Below are positions 45,821 to 55,000 of a stretch of 64,000 nucleotides of DNA, in pieces. The notes beneath the pieces were generated by a model, which was not told the origin of the DNA, ran no database searches, and saw only the letters and a list, made by a program, of their open reading frames with translations. How positions within the stretch are numbered: the stretch's first letter is position 1; every line of letters begins with the position of its first letter. The translations under genes and the position numbers were made by a program. The DNA comes from Microcoleus vaginatus_C (GTDB lineage: Bacteria; Cyanobacteriota; Cyanobacteriia; Cyanobacteriales; Microcoleaceae), in the NCBI GenBank assembly GCA_040004035.1, contig JAMPLN010000003.1; one strand, 5' to 3'.

Positions 45821-45991
45821 ATATCAATTCCGGCGGCGCCGCAATGATATCAAATCCGCGCTTCATCGTGGGGCGTAAAGTCGAATCAAGTTGCCAACAA
45901 ATAATTCGCGCTATTTTCAGTTTTTTGACTCATAGTCAACAGTCAACCGTCAACCGTCAACAACCACCGACGGTGCAACCGGAATCGATAT
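45821..45991 (-). mobile_element. 171-bp MITE-like element, copy B
   Basis: Inverse of copy A (26619-26798). Ends ATATCAATTCCGG and CCGGAATCGATAT; the interior has GCGCTATTTTCAG and a TCAACAGTCAACCG heptamer stretch. It lies between the LLM gene and the end of the second MscS gene; the element ends 3 bases before that stop codon region. Non-coding. Confidence 0.75.
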
Positions 45992-45994
45992 GAC

Positions 45995-47371
45995 TTACCG
46001 ACTAGGATTGTCAGAATCCTGAGTCCGATCGCTATCTCCCAAACCCAATGCGGTTCGCCACTTATCGGGATGGCGCGGCATCAGTATTCGCACATCAGGA
46101 TCGGGCAAGCCGATGCCAGCATCTTTGAAGGCAAGAACGATTGCCCCTCTCACGGCGGAGGTTGTCGCCACAAAGTCAGTACGCCGCGAGTCCGTCCAAA
46201 ACCGCACCTCAACCAAGATGTCATCCTGTCCCAAATCTCGAAGTCGCACGGAAACTGGCGGATCGTTGAGCACGGCTTCCGTAGCTTGCGCTGCCTCTGT
46301 CATCACAGTTACGGCTGTTTGCAAATCGCTATCGTAGCCGATAAACAGAGTCACGCTGCTGCGACGAATCGGGGCGGCGGTGTTGTTGGTAATGCGCGAG
46401 GTGAACAATTCCGCATTGGGAACCAATACCACTCGACCATCATAAGTACGGAGTTGGGTGGCGCGCAATTCGATCCGCTCGACATTGCCTTCAGTTTCCC
46501 CGACAACAATTTGATCCCCAAGTTCAAAAGGACGCAATACCAGAATTAAAATGCCGCTGATAAAGTTAGAAAGGATATCTTTTAAAGCAAAGCCGAGAGC
46601 AAGACCCGTTAAACCCAATCCGGTGGCAACTGCCTGCGGATCGAACCCAAAGGCATCCAGGGCCACAATAAAACCGAGACTCCAGACAACATAGTATGCG
46701 ACTTGTTTAATTAGGTTTTCTACCGTTAAGTCTTCTACAATATGCCGGAAAATCAGGCGCATCAACCAGCGCACCAAAGCCGCGATCGCCCAAAATAATC
46801 CAATCACCAGTAATGCAGCTAGCGCGCGGGGAATAATCGCGATCGCAGATTCACCCAGTCGTGCAAATCCGGTTTGCACCGAGGATTGCACCTCTGCCAC
46901 AAAGCGTTCCGAAGGGGAAAGACGGCGCTGACTGGCTCGCGTTAGGGCGGTATCAATCGCCTCTGACCACTGAGTTGCCAGGGTATCAACCGTTGTCAAA
47001 TTATCCTGAGCGTCTGCTTTAGTTACGGTGACAACAGGGACTCCAGCAATCGTAATCACCCGCTGAGCGCTATCTTGAGTCGGTTCTATGCGGGGAGGTG
47101 CGATCGCCGTAGGATTCTCCAAAAGTCGGCTCATGCGTCGCTCAATCTGCCGCGCACGTGCGGTTGCATCTACGTTTTCTACCGCACTCACCCGAAACAT
47201 TGCTCGACCATCTAAACGCACTGTTACCCGTTCGTCTTGGGCGCCTGCGGAATTCGGGGTAATACACGTTATCGTTATGGCAATTAAGAGCGCGAGCAAC
47301 AGAACCGACCGCACGCTCGATCGGGCTAACCGCCTCCAATGGAGTTTTATGCTTTGCTTGATGGGATACAC
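45995..47371 (-). CDS. MscS family channel with long N-terminal extension
   Basis: 458 residues. A signal-like segment (about 20-45) leads to a periplasmic part (about 46-180: VTVRLDGRAMFRVSAVENVDATARARQIERRMSRLL). Membrane segments follow (IPRALAALLVIGLFWAIAALVRWL, QVAYYVVWSLGFIVALDAFG) and then the MscS pore and beta domain: VATGLGLTGLALGFALKDILSNFISGILILVLRPFELGDQIVVGETEGNVERIELRATQLRTYDGRVVLVPNAELF. Different architecture from the short MscS at 25.6 kb, so not a recent duplicate. Confidence 0.9.
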   Translation of the reverse strand: MYPIKQSIKLHWRRLARSSVRSVLLLALLIAITITCITPNSAGAQDERVTVRLDGRAMFRVSAVENVDATARARQIERRMSRLLENPTAIAPPRIEPTQDSAQRVITIAGVPVVTVTKADAQDNLTTVDTLATQWSEAIDTALTRASQRRLSPSERFVAEVQSSVQTGFARLGESAIAIIPRALAALLVIGLFWAIAALVRWLMRLIFRHIVEDLTVENLIKQVAYYVVWSLGFIVALDAFGFDPQAVATGLGLTGLALGFALKDILSNFISGILILVLRPFELGDQIVVGETEGNVERIELRATQLRTYDGRVVLVPNAELFTSRITNNTAAPIRRSSVTLFIGYDSDLQTAVTVMTEAAQATEAVLNDPPVSVRLRDLGQDDILVEVRFWTDSRRTDFVATTSAVRGAIVLAFKDAGIGLPDPDVRILMPRHPDKWRTALGLGDSDRTQDSDNPSR

Positions 47372-47497
47372 TACGGCTGTTGTTGTCTAAGTTGGGCTAA
47401 AAGAAATAGCGATCGAGGAGATCCTAAACGAATACCAATATCCCGAATCCACGGATCGCTCACAGGAGACTTTACAATAACAAAACCAAGCGATCGC

Positions 47498-47764
47498 TCA
47501 ACTATGAAAATCAGTAAAGGTACTTCCCCTGGGTATGTTCATAATCTTTGCTCGCTCAAAGGCTTGGCGGCTCATTGTCGCAAATTCGTCGCGATCCATA
47601 GCCTGTTTAGGTCTAAATTTTTTATTAAGATATCCTGTAGCAATGCCTTTTTCAGCTAAAGATTGAATAAATGGACGCCCCCAGTAATTACGCGGAACAT
47701 CAGCAAATGTCTGCTGAGATTGTTGAGCTGCAACTGGCTCAGGCTTTACTAAAAAACTGGTCGC
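47498..47764 (-). pseudogene. Truncated SLH protein (second copy)
   Basis: Open frame of 89 codons without a start, bounded by stops. It reads PEPVAAQQSQQTFADVPRNYWGRPFIQSLAEK ... FRPKQAMDRDEFATMSRQAF and is clearly homologous to the first SLH module of the 30904-31869 protein. The signal peptide is broken and everything after the first module is lost. It lies 183 bases downstream of DUF2382 copy B, in the same order as the intact pair. Confidence 0.85.
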
Positions 47765-47947
47765 CTAGATGCTAAACGACAAAGCTAAAAATGCTGCACT
47801 TAATTAACTGCAAACGCCAGGAATTAGACCTGGAAAATCTCCTATTTTTTTGCAGTCTTAGTGAGCGTTTAGGTTTGTATTTGCGCTTCAACGCTCATCT
47901 AGTCGAAGACAGCGCAACTACAAAACCTTGTTCAATTCATTCGCACT

Positions 47948-48859
47948 CTAACGCCCTTCCCTCTTCACGTCTAACTCTTCACGACGCAGTGTTTCCGTTG
48001 CCTCAACAATCTCCGTTTCAACTTCTTTCCTGATGTTAACTTCTTCGCGCACGAAAGCTTCTTTTTTGAGATCAGCAGTTTCTTCGTAAACTTCCATACG
48101 CATCACCTTTTCCTGCTGGAAGGGAGTATCCCGATTTACGGGCGCACCTGCCTTTCCTGGAGTTACACTCTCAATTACAACTCGCTCTTTTTCTGTTGGA
48201 ATTGAAACTCGTGCTGTGTCCGTTTCTACTCGCTTCCCAATTGCTACCTCGCCAGCTTTGTGACGGCTTTTTTCTGCAACCAGTCGTTCTTCGTAGAGTC
48301 GGAATTTGTGATGCTCGCGCTCGTTCATCTGATACAATTGAGGCTCTTGTTCGTAAGTGTAGGTGTTGCGGTCATAACCAGCAGCGCTAGCTTGGTTAGA
48401 GACAGGATGCAGCCTAGAAACTGGTGCAGATGCTTGTACAGGCAATGAGGTTTCTAAAGGCAATGATGCTTCTACAGGTGCAGACCCTTCTACAGTTCGA
48501 GTACGATAAACACCCCGCACTTGTTCTTCATAATCGTAATCAACCACCATCCCATCCTCATACCTGGGTAGTCTTTCTGCTTGGTCTTTACTCCTCAAAC
48601 CCGTCGCGTAGATGCGTTCTGCACCAACATCCACTCGACAAAGAGCAACTGGAACTAATACCTTTTTGCCAAATATCCAGAAACCCGTGTCAACAACAAA
48701 ATATCGGAAACGTCCTGTCTCATCAACTAGCGCGGTATCGATGGAGCCAATCTTCTCATCTGTATTTCCAGCATAAATATCCAGGCCTTTGATATCTTCG
48801 CCATTAAAAGCCGCTTCGCGGTAGTTGGGATTAAAATCTTCAATTTTGTAAAGTAACAT
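47948..48859 (-). CDS. PRC-barrel and DUF2382 (YsnF-type) stress protein, copy B
   Basis: 303 residues, similar along its whole length to the copy at 29930. PRC-barrel part about 1-110 (LDIYAGNTDEKIGSIDTALVDETGRFRYFVVDTGFWIFGKKVLVPVALCRVD); linker with PVEASLPLETSLPV; DUF2382 part about 180-295 (RLYEERLVAEKSRHKAGEVAIGKRVETD). The upstream palindrome is conserved at the same distance. Its downstream SLH partner is a pseudogene, so this copy probably works alone or with the intact SLH protein. Confidence 0.88.
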   Translation of the reverse strand: MLLYKIEDFNPNYREAAFNGEDIKGLDIYAGNTDEKIGSIDTALVDETGRFRYFVVDTGFWIFGKKVLVPVALCRVDVGAERIYATGLRSKDQAERLPRYEDGMVVDYDYEEQVRGVYRTRTVEGSAPVEASLPLETSLPVQASAPVSRLHPVSNQASAAGYDRNTYTYEQEPQLYQMNEREHHKFRLYEERLVAEKSRHKAGEVAIGKRVETDTARVSIPTEKERVVIESVTPGKAGAPVNRDTPFQQEKVMRMEVYEETADLKKEAFVREEVNIRKEVETEIVEATETLRREELDVKREGR

Positions 48860-48925
48860 AGGAATCCTTCCCTTTCTATCTACATCAACTTATGCCCCCA
48901 TTTTAGATATAACTCAAATTTGATG

Positions 48926-48942
48926 CTTCCTTCTTATGAAGT
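48926..48942 (-). promoter_or_regulatory. Conserved palindrome upstream of DUF2382 gene B
   Basis: On the minus strand ACTTCATAAGAAGGAAG, 66 bases before the start codon; counterpart of 29848-29864. Confidence 0.6.
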
Positions 48943-49188
48943 ATTAAATACAACAGAATAGTACGATGAGTATATTTATTTTAATTTTTTTCTGTCTCTG
49001 GATAGATGACTTGTCATTTTTTATTCATCTTCCGCCCCCTCATCATAATTTGAACTTTGAACAACTTTGGCTTGATTATGCAACTCCCTATGTTTAAATA
49101 TCATTATAAATATAGGATGCAATGCTGCCTCTTCAGTAATAAATTTCCCATAACTGATGACCAATGACTAATGACTAATAAAAATAAA

Positions 49189-49209
49189 TTCCCCGACATA
49201 ACCGGGGAA
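49189..49209 (-). terminator. Possible terminator of the HetZ-related gene
   Basis: TTCCCCG/CGGGGAA stem with a 7-base loop, followed on the minus strand by TTTATTTTTATT. It lies about 185 bases past the stop codon. Confidence 0.5.
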
Positions 49210-49393
49210 GGAAAAATATTAAAAAAAGTAATGTTGTTTTAATAAATTGAATAGGCCAAAAAGCGGCGATAAATTAGTAGCAGCCCTTGTTGATTTGAGA
49301 GCGGACGCCGGGGCGGGCATTCCTGTGCAGGTGCCGCACCCGATCGCATTTTCCAGTCTCAAGAAAACAGTTGCATTCATATTGGAGCACCAA

Positions 49394-50620
49394 TTAAGCT
49401 TGGCTGCTGTTGCGAGTCTGGCTAGCCAGCTCCAACAGTTGCGCCCAGCGTTTTTGGACTTGTTTGGGAGTGCATTTGAGGGCGGTGGCGATCGCCTTGT
49501 CGCTTTCTTGATTCCGCTTCATTTCTAACATTTGCTGCATTTCGGGCGCAAGTTGAGCGCGAAATGCTTCCCATTTGTCCGAAGTCATTCCCAGCTTTTG
49601 ATCGACATCAGCACCCAGCCATTCGTGGACGAGTTTCCAATTTTGAGTGCGGGCAAATTTTTCGACGTGGTACTTGAAACGTTGTTGCAAGTAGTCGCGC
49701 TGGCGGGAAGACAAACCGAGCGCGCGGTCAATTTCCGAAGCCGAAAGGTCTTGCAATTTTAAAGTTAAGTAATTCACGCATTCTGGCTGATTTTGCGATT
49801 CCAGATAGGCGATCAATTCCGAGACTACTCGATCGCGCAGCACAGCATCAGCAGGATCGACAGTTTCCGATACCATTTGCTCGCGCACTTGTTGCAGCGC
49901 CGGAGAGCGGCTGTACATTTCCGCTTCTTCTCCCTTGCCGGATTCTACAGCCATTTCAATGTCGATCGCAGTTTCGGGAGGTTGACCCTTGGCAAATCCT
50001 TGAGCGCGCAACACGATCAGGCGTTGGCGGTTGCGGCCGGGCAAACCAATTTGGCGCTTGGCGTAGTGTTCGGTAAAAGCCATGTACTCAGCCAATTCTA
50101 GCTGGGTGCGGGGCTGGTAGGTGACATCGAGTTGGTGTTCGCGGCGGAAAGCTCGCAGAGATTCGATGTAAAAGCCTTGCAAAAAGTCTTCAATCATGTT
50201 GTAGCGAGCTTGGAAGTTCAAGTTCGATCGGAAAGAAGCAACATGGCGGTAAATCATCGCCGCGAGGTGAGAATGCAGTTCGACGCGGCCTTGTTTGGAA
50301 CCGAGGCGGTAGTATTGCAGGGTTTTTTGCAACCGGTGCTCGGCCAAGGTGATTTGCCAAGCTTCAACTTCGCCGGAAATTTGGATGCGATCGCTTTTTT
50401 GGCAAATCCGTTCAACTTCCTTAGCAATCCGCATCGCCACTGCTTGAGCGCTGCGGCTGGCAGTTTTCATTTCGGCTTGCAATTCTTTGAGGGCGAAGTT
50501 AGCCAAAGCGAGGATATCGATGCTGGGAACAGTATTGATTTCAGCGGTTTGTTCCGGAATGCAGTTGAGGTCAGAAGCGGTGTTGCAGTTGACGGTGTTG
50601 GTGGCAGCTTTGACAGTCAT
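49394..50620 (-). CDS. HetZ-related protein
   Basis: 408 residues from ATG 50620; a GTG at 50644 would add 8. Basic, helical and without membrane segments. Features: RYNMIEDFLQGFYIESLRAFRREHQL, YQPRTQLELAEYMAFTEHYAKRQIGLPGRNRQRLIVLRAQGFAKGQPP, ELIAYLESQNQPECVNYLTLKLQDLSASEIDRALGLSSRQRDYLQQRFKYHVEKFA and SDKAIATALKCTPKQVQKRWAQLLELA, which looks like a helix-turn-helix. This fits the HetZ family, named for heterocyst control but present in filamentous species without heterocysts. A DNA-binding regulator is likely; the family assignment is from memory of its pattern. Confidence 0.7.
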   Translation of the reverse strand: MTVKAATNTVNCNTASDLNCIPEQTAEINTVPSIDILALANFALKELQAEMKTASRSAQAVAMRIAKEVERICQKSDRIQISGEVEAWQITLAEHRLQKTLQYYRLGSKQGRVELHSHLAAMIYRHVASFRSNLNFQARYNMIEDFLQGFYIESLRAFRREHQLDVTYQPRTQLELAEYMAFTEHYAKRQIGLPGRNRQRLIVLRAQGFAKGQPPETAIDIEMAVESGKGEEAEMYSRSPALQQVREQMVSETVDPADAVLRDRVVSELIAYLESQNQPECVNYLTLKLQDLSASEIDRALGLSSRQRDYLQQRFKYHVEKFARTQNWKLVHEWLGADVDQKLGMTSDKWEAFRAQLAPEMQQMLEMKRNQESDKAIATALKCTPKQVQKRWAQLLELASQTRNSSQA

Positions 50621-50644
50621 GGCGTTTATCGGGTGGTAGGGCAC

Positions 50645-51231
50645 AGCGGGTGTGCGAGGACATTTGTTAGAGAGTGAGGCGGCAGTTGCTGGCAGTTTCG
50701 CTTGCTGTGCTGATTCAACTCTCTATACATTGAATGTTACGGAAGTAGAGATAACCGCAGTGATGCCAGTGTTCCACTCTCTCATCCAACAGTTTTTGGC
50801 TGCTGAATCTGATTCTAAGCGCTGGCTGTGGAAGATTGGTTTTATTGCCATTAAAGCCTTACTGTACAAGCATTCTGAGCTGTTATTTGCGTGGGGAGAT
50901 CGCGAAAAAGATTGACGGTGTTCCGGGGCCGCTGAGTGGACGATTTACAAACTGGTTTTTTAAGGGTTTGACGTTCTGGAATCGGGATGGGAGAAAATGT
51001 AGCGAAAACCCATGTCTTCTGAACCTACGCAACCGCAGTTAGGAAACCCGGTCGATCTGCAAATTTGCTCTTAGTAAAACGCGCAACGGCCTTTTTTGAA
51101 CGAACCGCGAAGACGCAAAGGAGACGTTCGGCGAAGCCGTTCCCGTTCCCCGCAGGGGTTCCCGAAGGGTAGGGTAGGAAGATAAGAAAAGTAGGGTGCG
51201 GTGCGGTGAACACAGAGGCCTGTCAACCAAC
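50645..51231. other. Intergenic, upstream of the HetZ-related gene
   Basis: 587 bases that should contain the promoter of the HetZ-related gene. The right part (about 51090-51180) holds a dispersed repeat rich in CGCGAAGACGCAAAGG and GGCGAAGCCGTTCCC palindromic phrases. The open frames here show no protein-like pattern. Confidence 0.45.
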
Positions 51232-51687
51232 TCACCCCGATTCTCTCTCTAATATCAAAGTCACCGGCCCGTCATTCTCGATCGAGACTTGCATCATCGC
51301 TCCAAACAAGCCTGTTTCAACTTTTAAGCCGCTCTGGCGCAACTTTTCGACAAATTTATCATAAAGAATTTCGGCTCGTTCAGGAGCCGCTGAGCGGTCA
51401 AATGAAGGTCGCCGACCTTTGCGACATTCCCCATAGAGCGTAAACTGACTCACAACCAGCAACTCGCCGCCGATGTCTTGTACGGACTTGTCCCAGCGTC
51501 CGGTATCCGTGGCAGAGTCGGGAAACAAACGCAATTCTAGGCATTTGCGAGCCATCCAATCGAGTTCTGCTTCGGTGTCGGTGTCTGCAATACCTACAAG
51601 CAAGTTAAGTCCGCGGCCAATTTTGCCGACAATTTGACTTTCTATTTCGACTTGAGATGATTTTACTCGCTGGATGATGACTCGCAT
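51232..51687 (-). CDS. dtd: D-aminoacyl-tRNA deacylase
   Basis: 151 residues from ATG 51687 (MRVIIQRVKSSQVEIE), the normal family start; the open frame upstream adds 33 unrelated residues. Conserved motifs LLVVSQFTLYGECRKGRRPSFDRSA (about 79-103) and NDGPVTLILE at the C terminus, which contains the Gly-cisPro element that selects D-amino acids. The enzyme hydrolyses D-Tyr and other D-residues (and Gly) mischarged on tRNA. Transcribed alone. Confidence 0.95.
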   Translation of the reverse strand: MRVIIQRVKSSQVEIESQIVGKIGRGLNLLVGIADTDTEAELDWMARKCLELRLFPDSATDTGRWDKSVQDIGGELLVVSQFTLYGECRKGRRPSFDRSAAPERAEILYDKFVEKLRQSGLKVETGLFGAMMQVSIENDGPVTLILERESG

Positions 51688-51859
51688 TGACTTGCTTTTT
51701 GGTAGCGTCTTAGGATTATTTGAACAGCAGCGCAATCGCCGTGTCGCTATGAAAATGAAAACGGTCCGATACACCGATGTCGGCAAAGTCCAACAATTAG
51801 GGTCGAAGTAGGAAATTCAGGGTTAATACATCTTCTTTTTGCCTAAATATTGTTCATAA

Positions 51860-52033
51860 ATGAATCCCATTGAATGGGAGTGGCAATATATCAAAAAAAA
51901 TCAACTAGCCGGAAAAATGTTTGAGGATGAATTAGAGCTCGCTTATGCTGTCATTCCTGGGGTAGAAGTTAGAGCAGAAAAAGGCAATCATACTACAGAA
52001 CCTGTTAAATTTAACTCCCATCAAGTTACTTAA
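51860..52033 (+). pseudogene. IS630 family transposase, C-terminal remnant
   Basis: A 57-codon frame, NPIEWEWQYIKKNQLAGKMF ... AYAVIPGVEVRAEKGN, matches the end of IS630-type DDE transposases, where NPIE carries the last catalytic acid (the E at residue 5). The rest of the transposase and both ends are missing. The remaining 51688-52090 spacer shows nothing else. Confidence 0.75.
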
Positions 52034-52090
52034 TCCTTCGTTACATACTTGTAAATATTTCCCCCGACTTACTTAATCACTAATCACCAA

Positions 52091-55000
52091 TCACCAAGGA
52101 CTCCCAATCATCACAAAAGCCGACCAATAATAAGGATGCGACAACTTTAAATCCGCAAACCCTTGCAGCGAAGTCGGCAACTCCACCCCCTCACCCCGAC
52201 TCAAACCCCGCAATCGGCCACCCTCCAAACGCACATCTCCCCGCAACATCGCAATTTGCGCTTGTCGTAGCGCCGCCCCCTTAATTCGCGCCGTCTTCAA
52301 CTGCTGGTAAAACTCACTCATTAATCCCAAAGTACCTTCATCACTCACATACCACAAACTTCCCAAAGCCGTTTGCACCCCCGCTTGCAGCGCCAAACCC
52401 CCGAAACCCAACTCCGCCTGTGCATCTCCCACCGCAGTCCGACAAGCACTTAAAACTAACATATTCACCTGCGGATCATTCAATCTCAAATCCCGCAATT
52501 GATCCAGTCGCAGCCGACTATTCCAAAACTGAATAAAAGAATTATTCGGTACTCCAGGTCGAAATTCGCCGTGAGTAGCTAAGTGAATAACCCCAAAAGG
52601 TCGGCTTTGATGCTGTCGCTTCAAATTATCCACAGTGAAATCCTCATTCAAGAAACTAACTCCCGGCCACTCTCTGGAAATAGCGGCTATTTCAGTAGGA
52701 ACTGCTGGCAAAGGATTCAACTCGGAAAATTCTGAGGCACCCATTGCTAAAACTTGAGAATTTCTGAGATCGACGTAGCGAGTCTCTGTTAAATTAATGC
52801 TGGGCATCAGGCTGAGATTGTACTTTTCCACCAAAAATTGCTGTCCGTCGTGCAAAGCAGCAAAGGGCATACCTCTCAAACCTCGATCGACAACAAAGGA
52901 AATAGTATCGGTTTCGCAGTTTTTCAAACTGTCCTCTAAAGGCGAAATCATCCACTTATAAAGCTGTTGGGAAGATGGTAGATAACTCGTAGTAGCCCGC
53001 ACCCCCGGTTTGGTAATCTCATCCCGGAACTGAGTTACAACTTTCAGCAGTTCTGCCCGGTTCGCAGCCGGCACACTTTTGTGAACCACTTCACCGCAAG
53101 AATTTATTAGCATTAAATTTAATTCTTCGGGCTGCGAGAACAGATAAATTAAGCTGGGTTTCGTGCCCGTTTCTGCGCCCACCGATGCTAACTTTTTTTG
53201 AATTTCCTCTGGGGATACCAACTCGTCGCTGATGTTGATGCCTAAATATTCCCCGAATTCTTGGCTGAAAGATTGATCCACTAGAGACAAAGCGGCCGAT
53301 ATATTGTCGGTTTCCAAATTCCTGCCGATGTCACCGCGAAATGCTGACTGAATAACTGAATCTCTGATATTTGAATTGAGGAAATTTCTCATTTCTCTGG
53401 GAGAGTGCATTCTTTCGGGCGGCATCCTGTCTCCCGGTTTTCCTATATCTCGCGATATTCTGTTTTGGTTCTGCCGCTGTTCGCGACTAAAGGGTTGGTT
53501 GCGATCGGGGAAAAGCGATCGCCCTCTATCAAATCGGGATCTATCCCTTGGTAATATTGGCGGCGAATTGGGGTTATTGGGGTTAGGTCGATCTATGGGA
53601 TTAGGTCGATCTATGGGATTAGGTCGATCTATGGGATTAGGTCGATCTATGGGATTAGGTCGATCTATGGGATTAGGTTGATCTATGGGATTAGGTCGAT
53701 CTATGGGATTAGGTTGATCTATGGGATTAGGTTGATCTATGGGATTAGGTCGATCTATGGGATTAGGTTGATCTATGGGCTCGTTGATGGTTGGTTGATT
53801 GGTAGTGATGATCGCACTATTGCCTTGAGTGTAAGAATTTATGAAAGATTGCCCCTGAGTAATCGTACCCAAAGCATTGCTGGCGATCGCCCCAGCAGTA
53901 CCGTTAGTCGTCGCATCTCCCACCGCAAAAGGTATCGGCGGATTGACATCGCCGCCGCCGTGGCGGATCGTAACTGTACCCGGTTGAGTGCCACCAAGAG
54001 TCGAGACGCTAAGAGGAGTGCCGTTTTGGTCAAAAGTACCCGTCACTCGAACTAAACCCGGAGTTGTGAGCTCAACATTACCGCCCGGAGCATTGATCCA
54101 TGCAACACTGATATCATTTTGAGCGTTAAGATTTACTGTAGAAGTGCGATCGGCACTAACAACAGGATTAACATTTATTCGCCCAATTGCGATTTGGTTC
54201 CCCGCTAAAATTCCGACACTTTCGGCAGCACTTATATTACCAGTGCTGACTGTTCCCCTGCTGCTAGTGACATCAACTGCCACTCCCTGCAAGTCTCGTG
54301 AATTTACATCGAGAGGCGCTATTAAATTGACATTTCCTGTTGTGGCGTCCGTATTGCCAATATTAATACTTCCCGTATTGCTGTTTACATTAACTCCAAC
54401 TCCCCGCAAATCCCCTGAAGTTACATTGCCAGAACTTGTCAAATTGACATTTCCTGTTGTGGCGTCCGTATTGCCAATATTAATACTTCCCGCATTGCTG
54501 TTTACATTAACTCCAACTCCCCGCAAATCCCCGGAATTTACATTTAGCAGCCCTGTTAAATTGACAGTATTTTCTGTTGCTATAGCGGTTTCAATATTAA
54601 TACTTCCCGAATTGCTATTTATATTAACTATTGCTCCCAGCAAATCCCCCGAACTTACATTTCCCGAACCTGTTATATTAATATTGCCAAGAGATGTAGT
54701 ATTACCGATCGCAATATTTCCCTGCTCGCTATTGACTTCAACGGCTCCACCTTGCAAATTTCCTGCATTTAAGTCCCTGGATGCTCTCAAATTAATAGTG
54801 CCAGTGCCAGCATTAATCGCTGCAACATTCATATTAGTTTGTGCATCCAAATTTACTGTAGGAATGAGGGGATTAACTAGATTTGTGGTCACAGGATTAA
54901 CAGTTATTGCCCCTGTGTTGATTTCCTGTCCCGCTAGAATTCTGACATCTCCAGAAGTAGCGATCGCCCCCGTATTAACACTCCCATTGCTGCTGCTAGC

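Larger units (their letters stand above)
48860..49393. other. Region between DUF2382 copy B and the HetZ-related gene
   Basis: 534 bases, no gene. Contains the conserved palindrome (48926-48942), ATGACTA/ATGACCA heptamers (near 49155-49180), a likely terminator (49189-49209) and part of a GC-rich dispersed repeat near 49311. Confidence 0.5.

Noticed and set aside
46070..46549. 159-codon + strand frame opposite the second MscS gene
   Set aside because: Covers the conserved MscS beta domain on the other strand; Arg/His/Ser-rich shadow.
25596..47371. The two MscS genes as copies of one duplication
   Set aside because: They differ in length (334 vs 458), N-terminal architecture and orientation relative to the TIR element; only the pore and beta domain are alike.
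50132..50677. 181-codon + strand frame opposite the HetZ-related gene
   Set aside because: Shadow frame; the minus-strand protein has conserved-looking helical motifs while this one lacks any pattern.
50652..50915. 87-codon + frame upstream of the HetZ-related gene
   Set aside because: No ribosome site or family pattern; the second half runs into low-complexity repeat sequence.
53376..54055. Long + strand open frames opposite the TPS-CHAT gene (repeats of GLGRSM / YGIRSI)
   Set aside because: They are the reverse reading of the 18-bp tandem repeat; the minus-strand gene has domains and motifs, the + frames do not.
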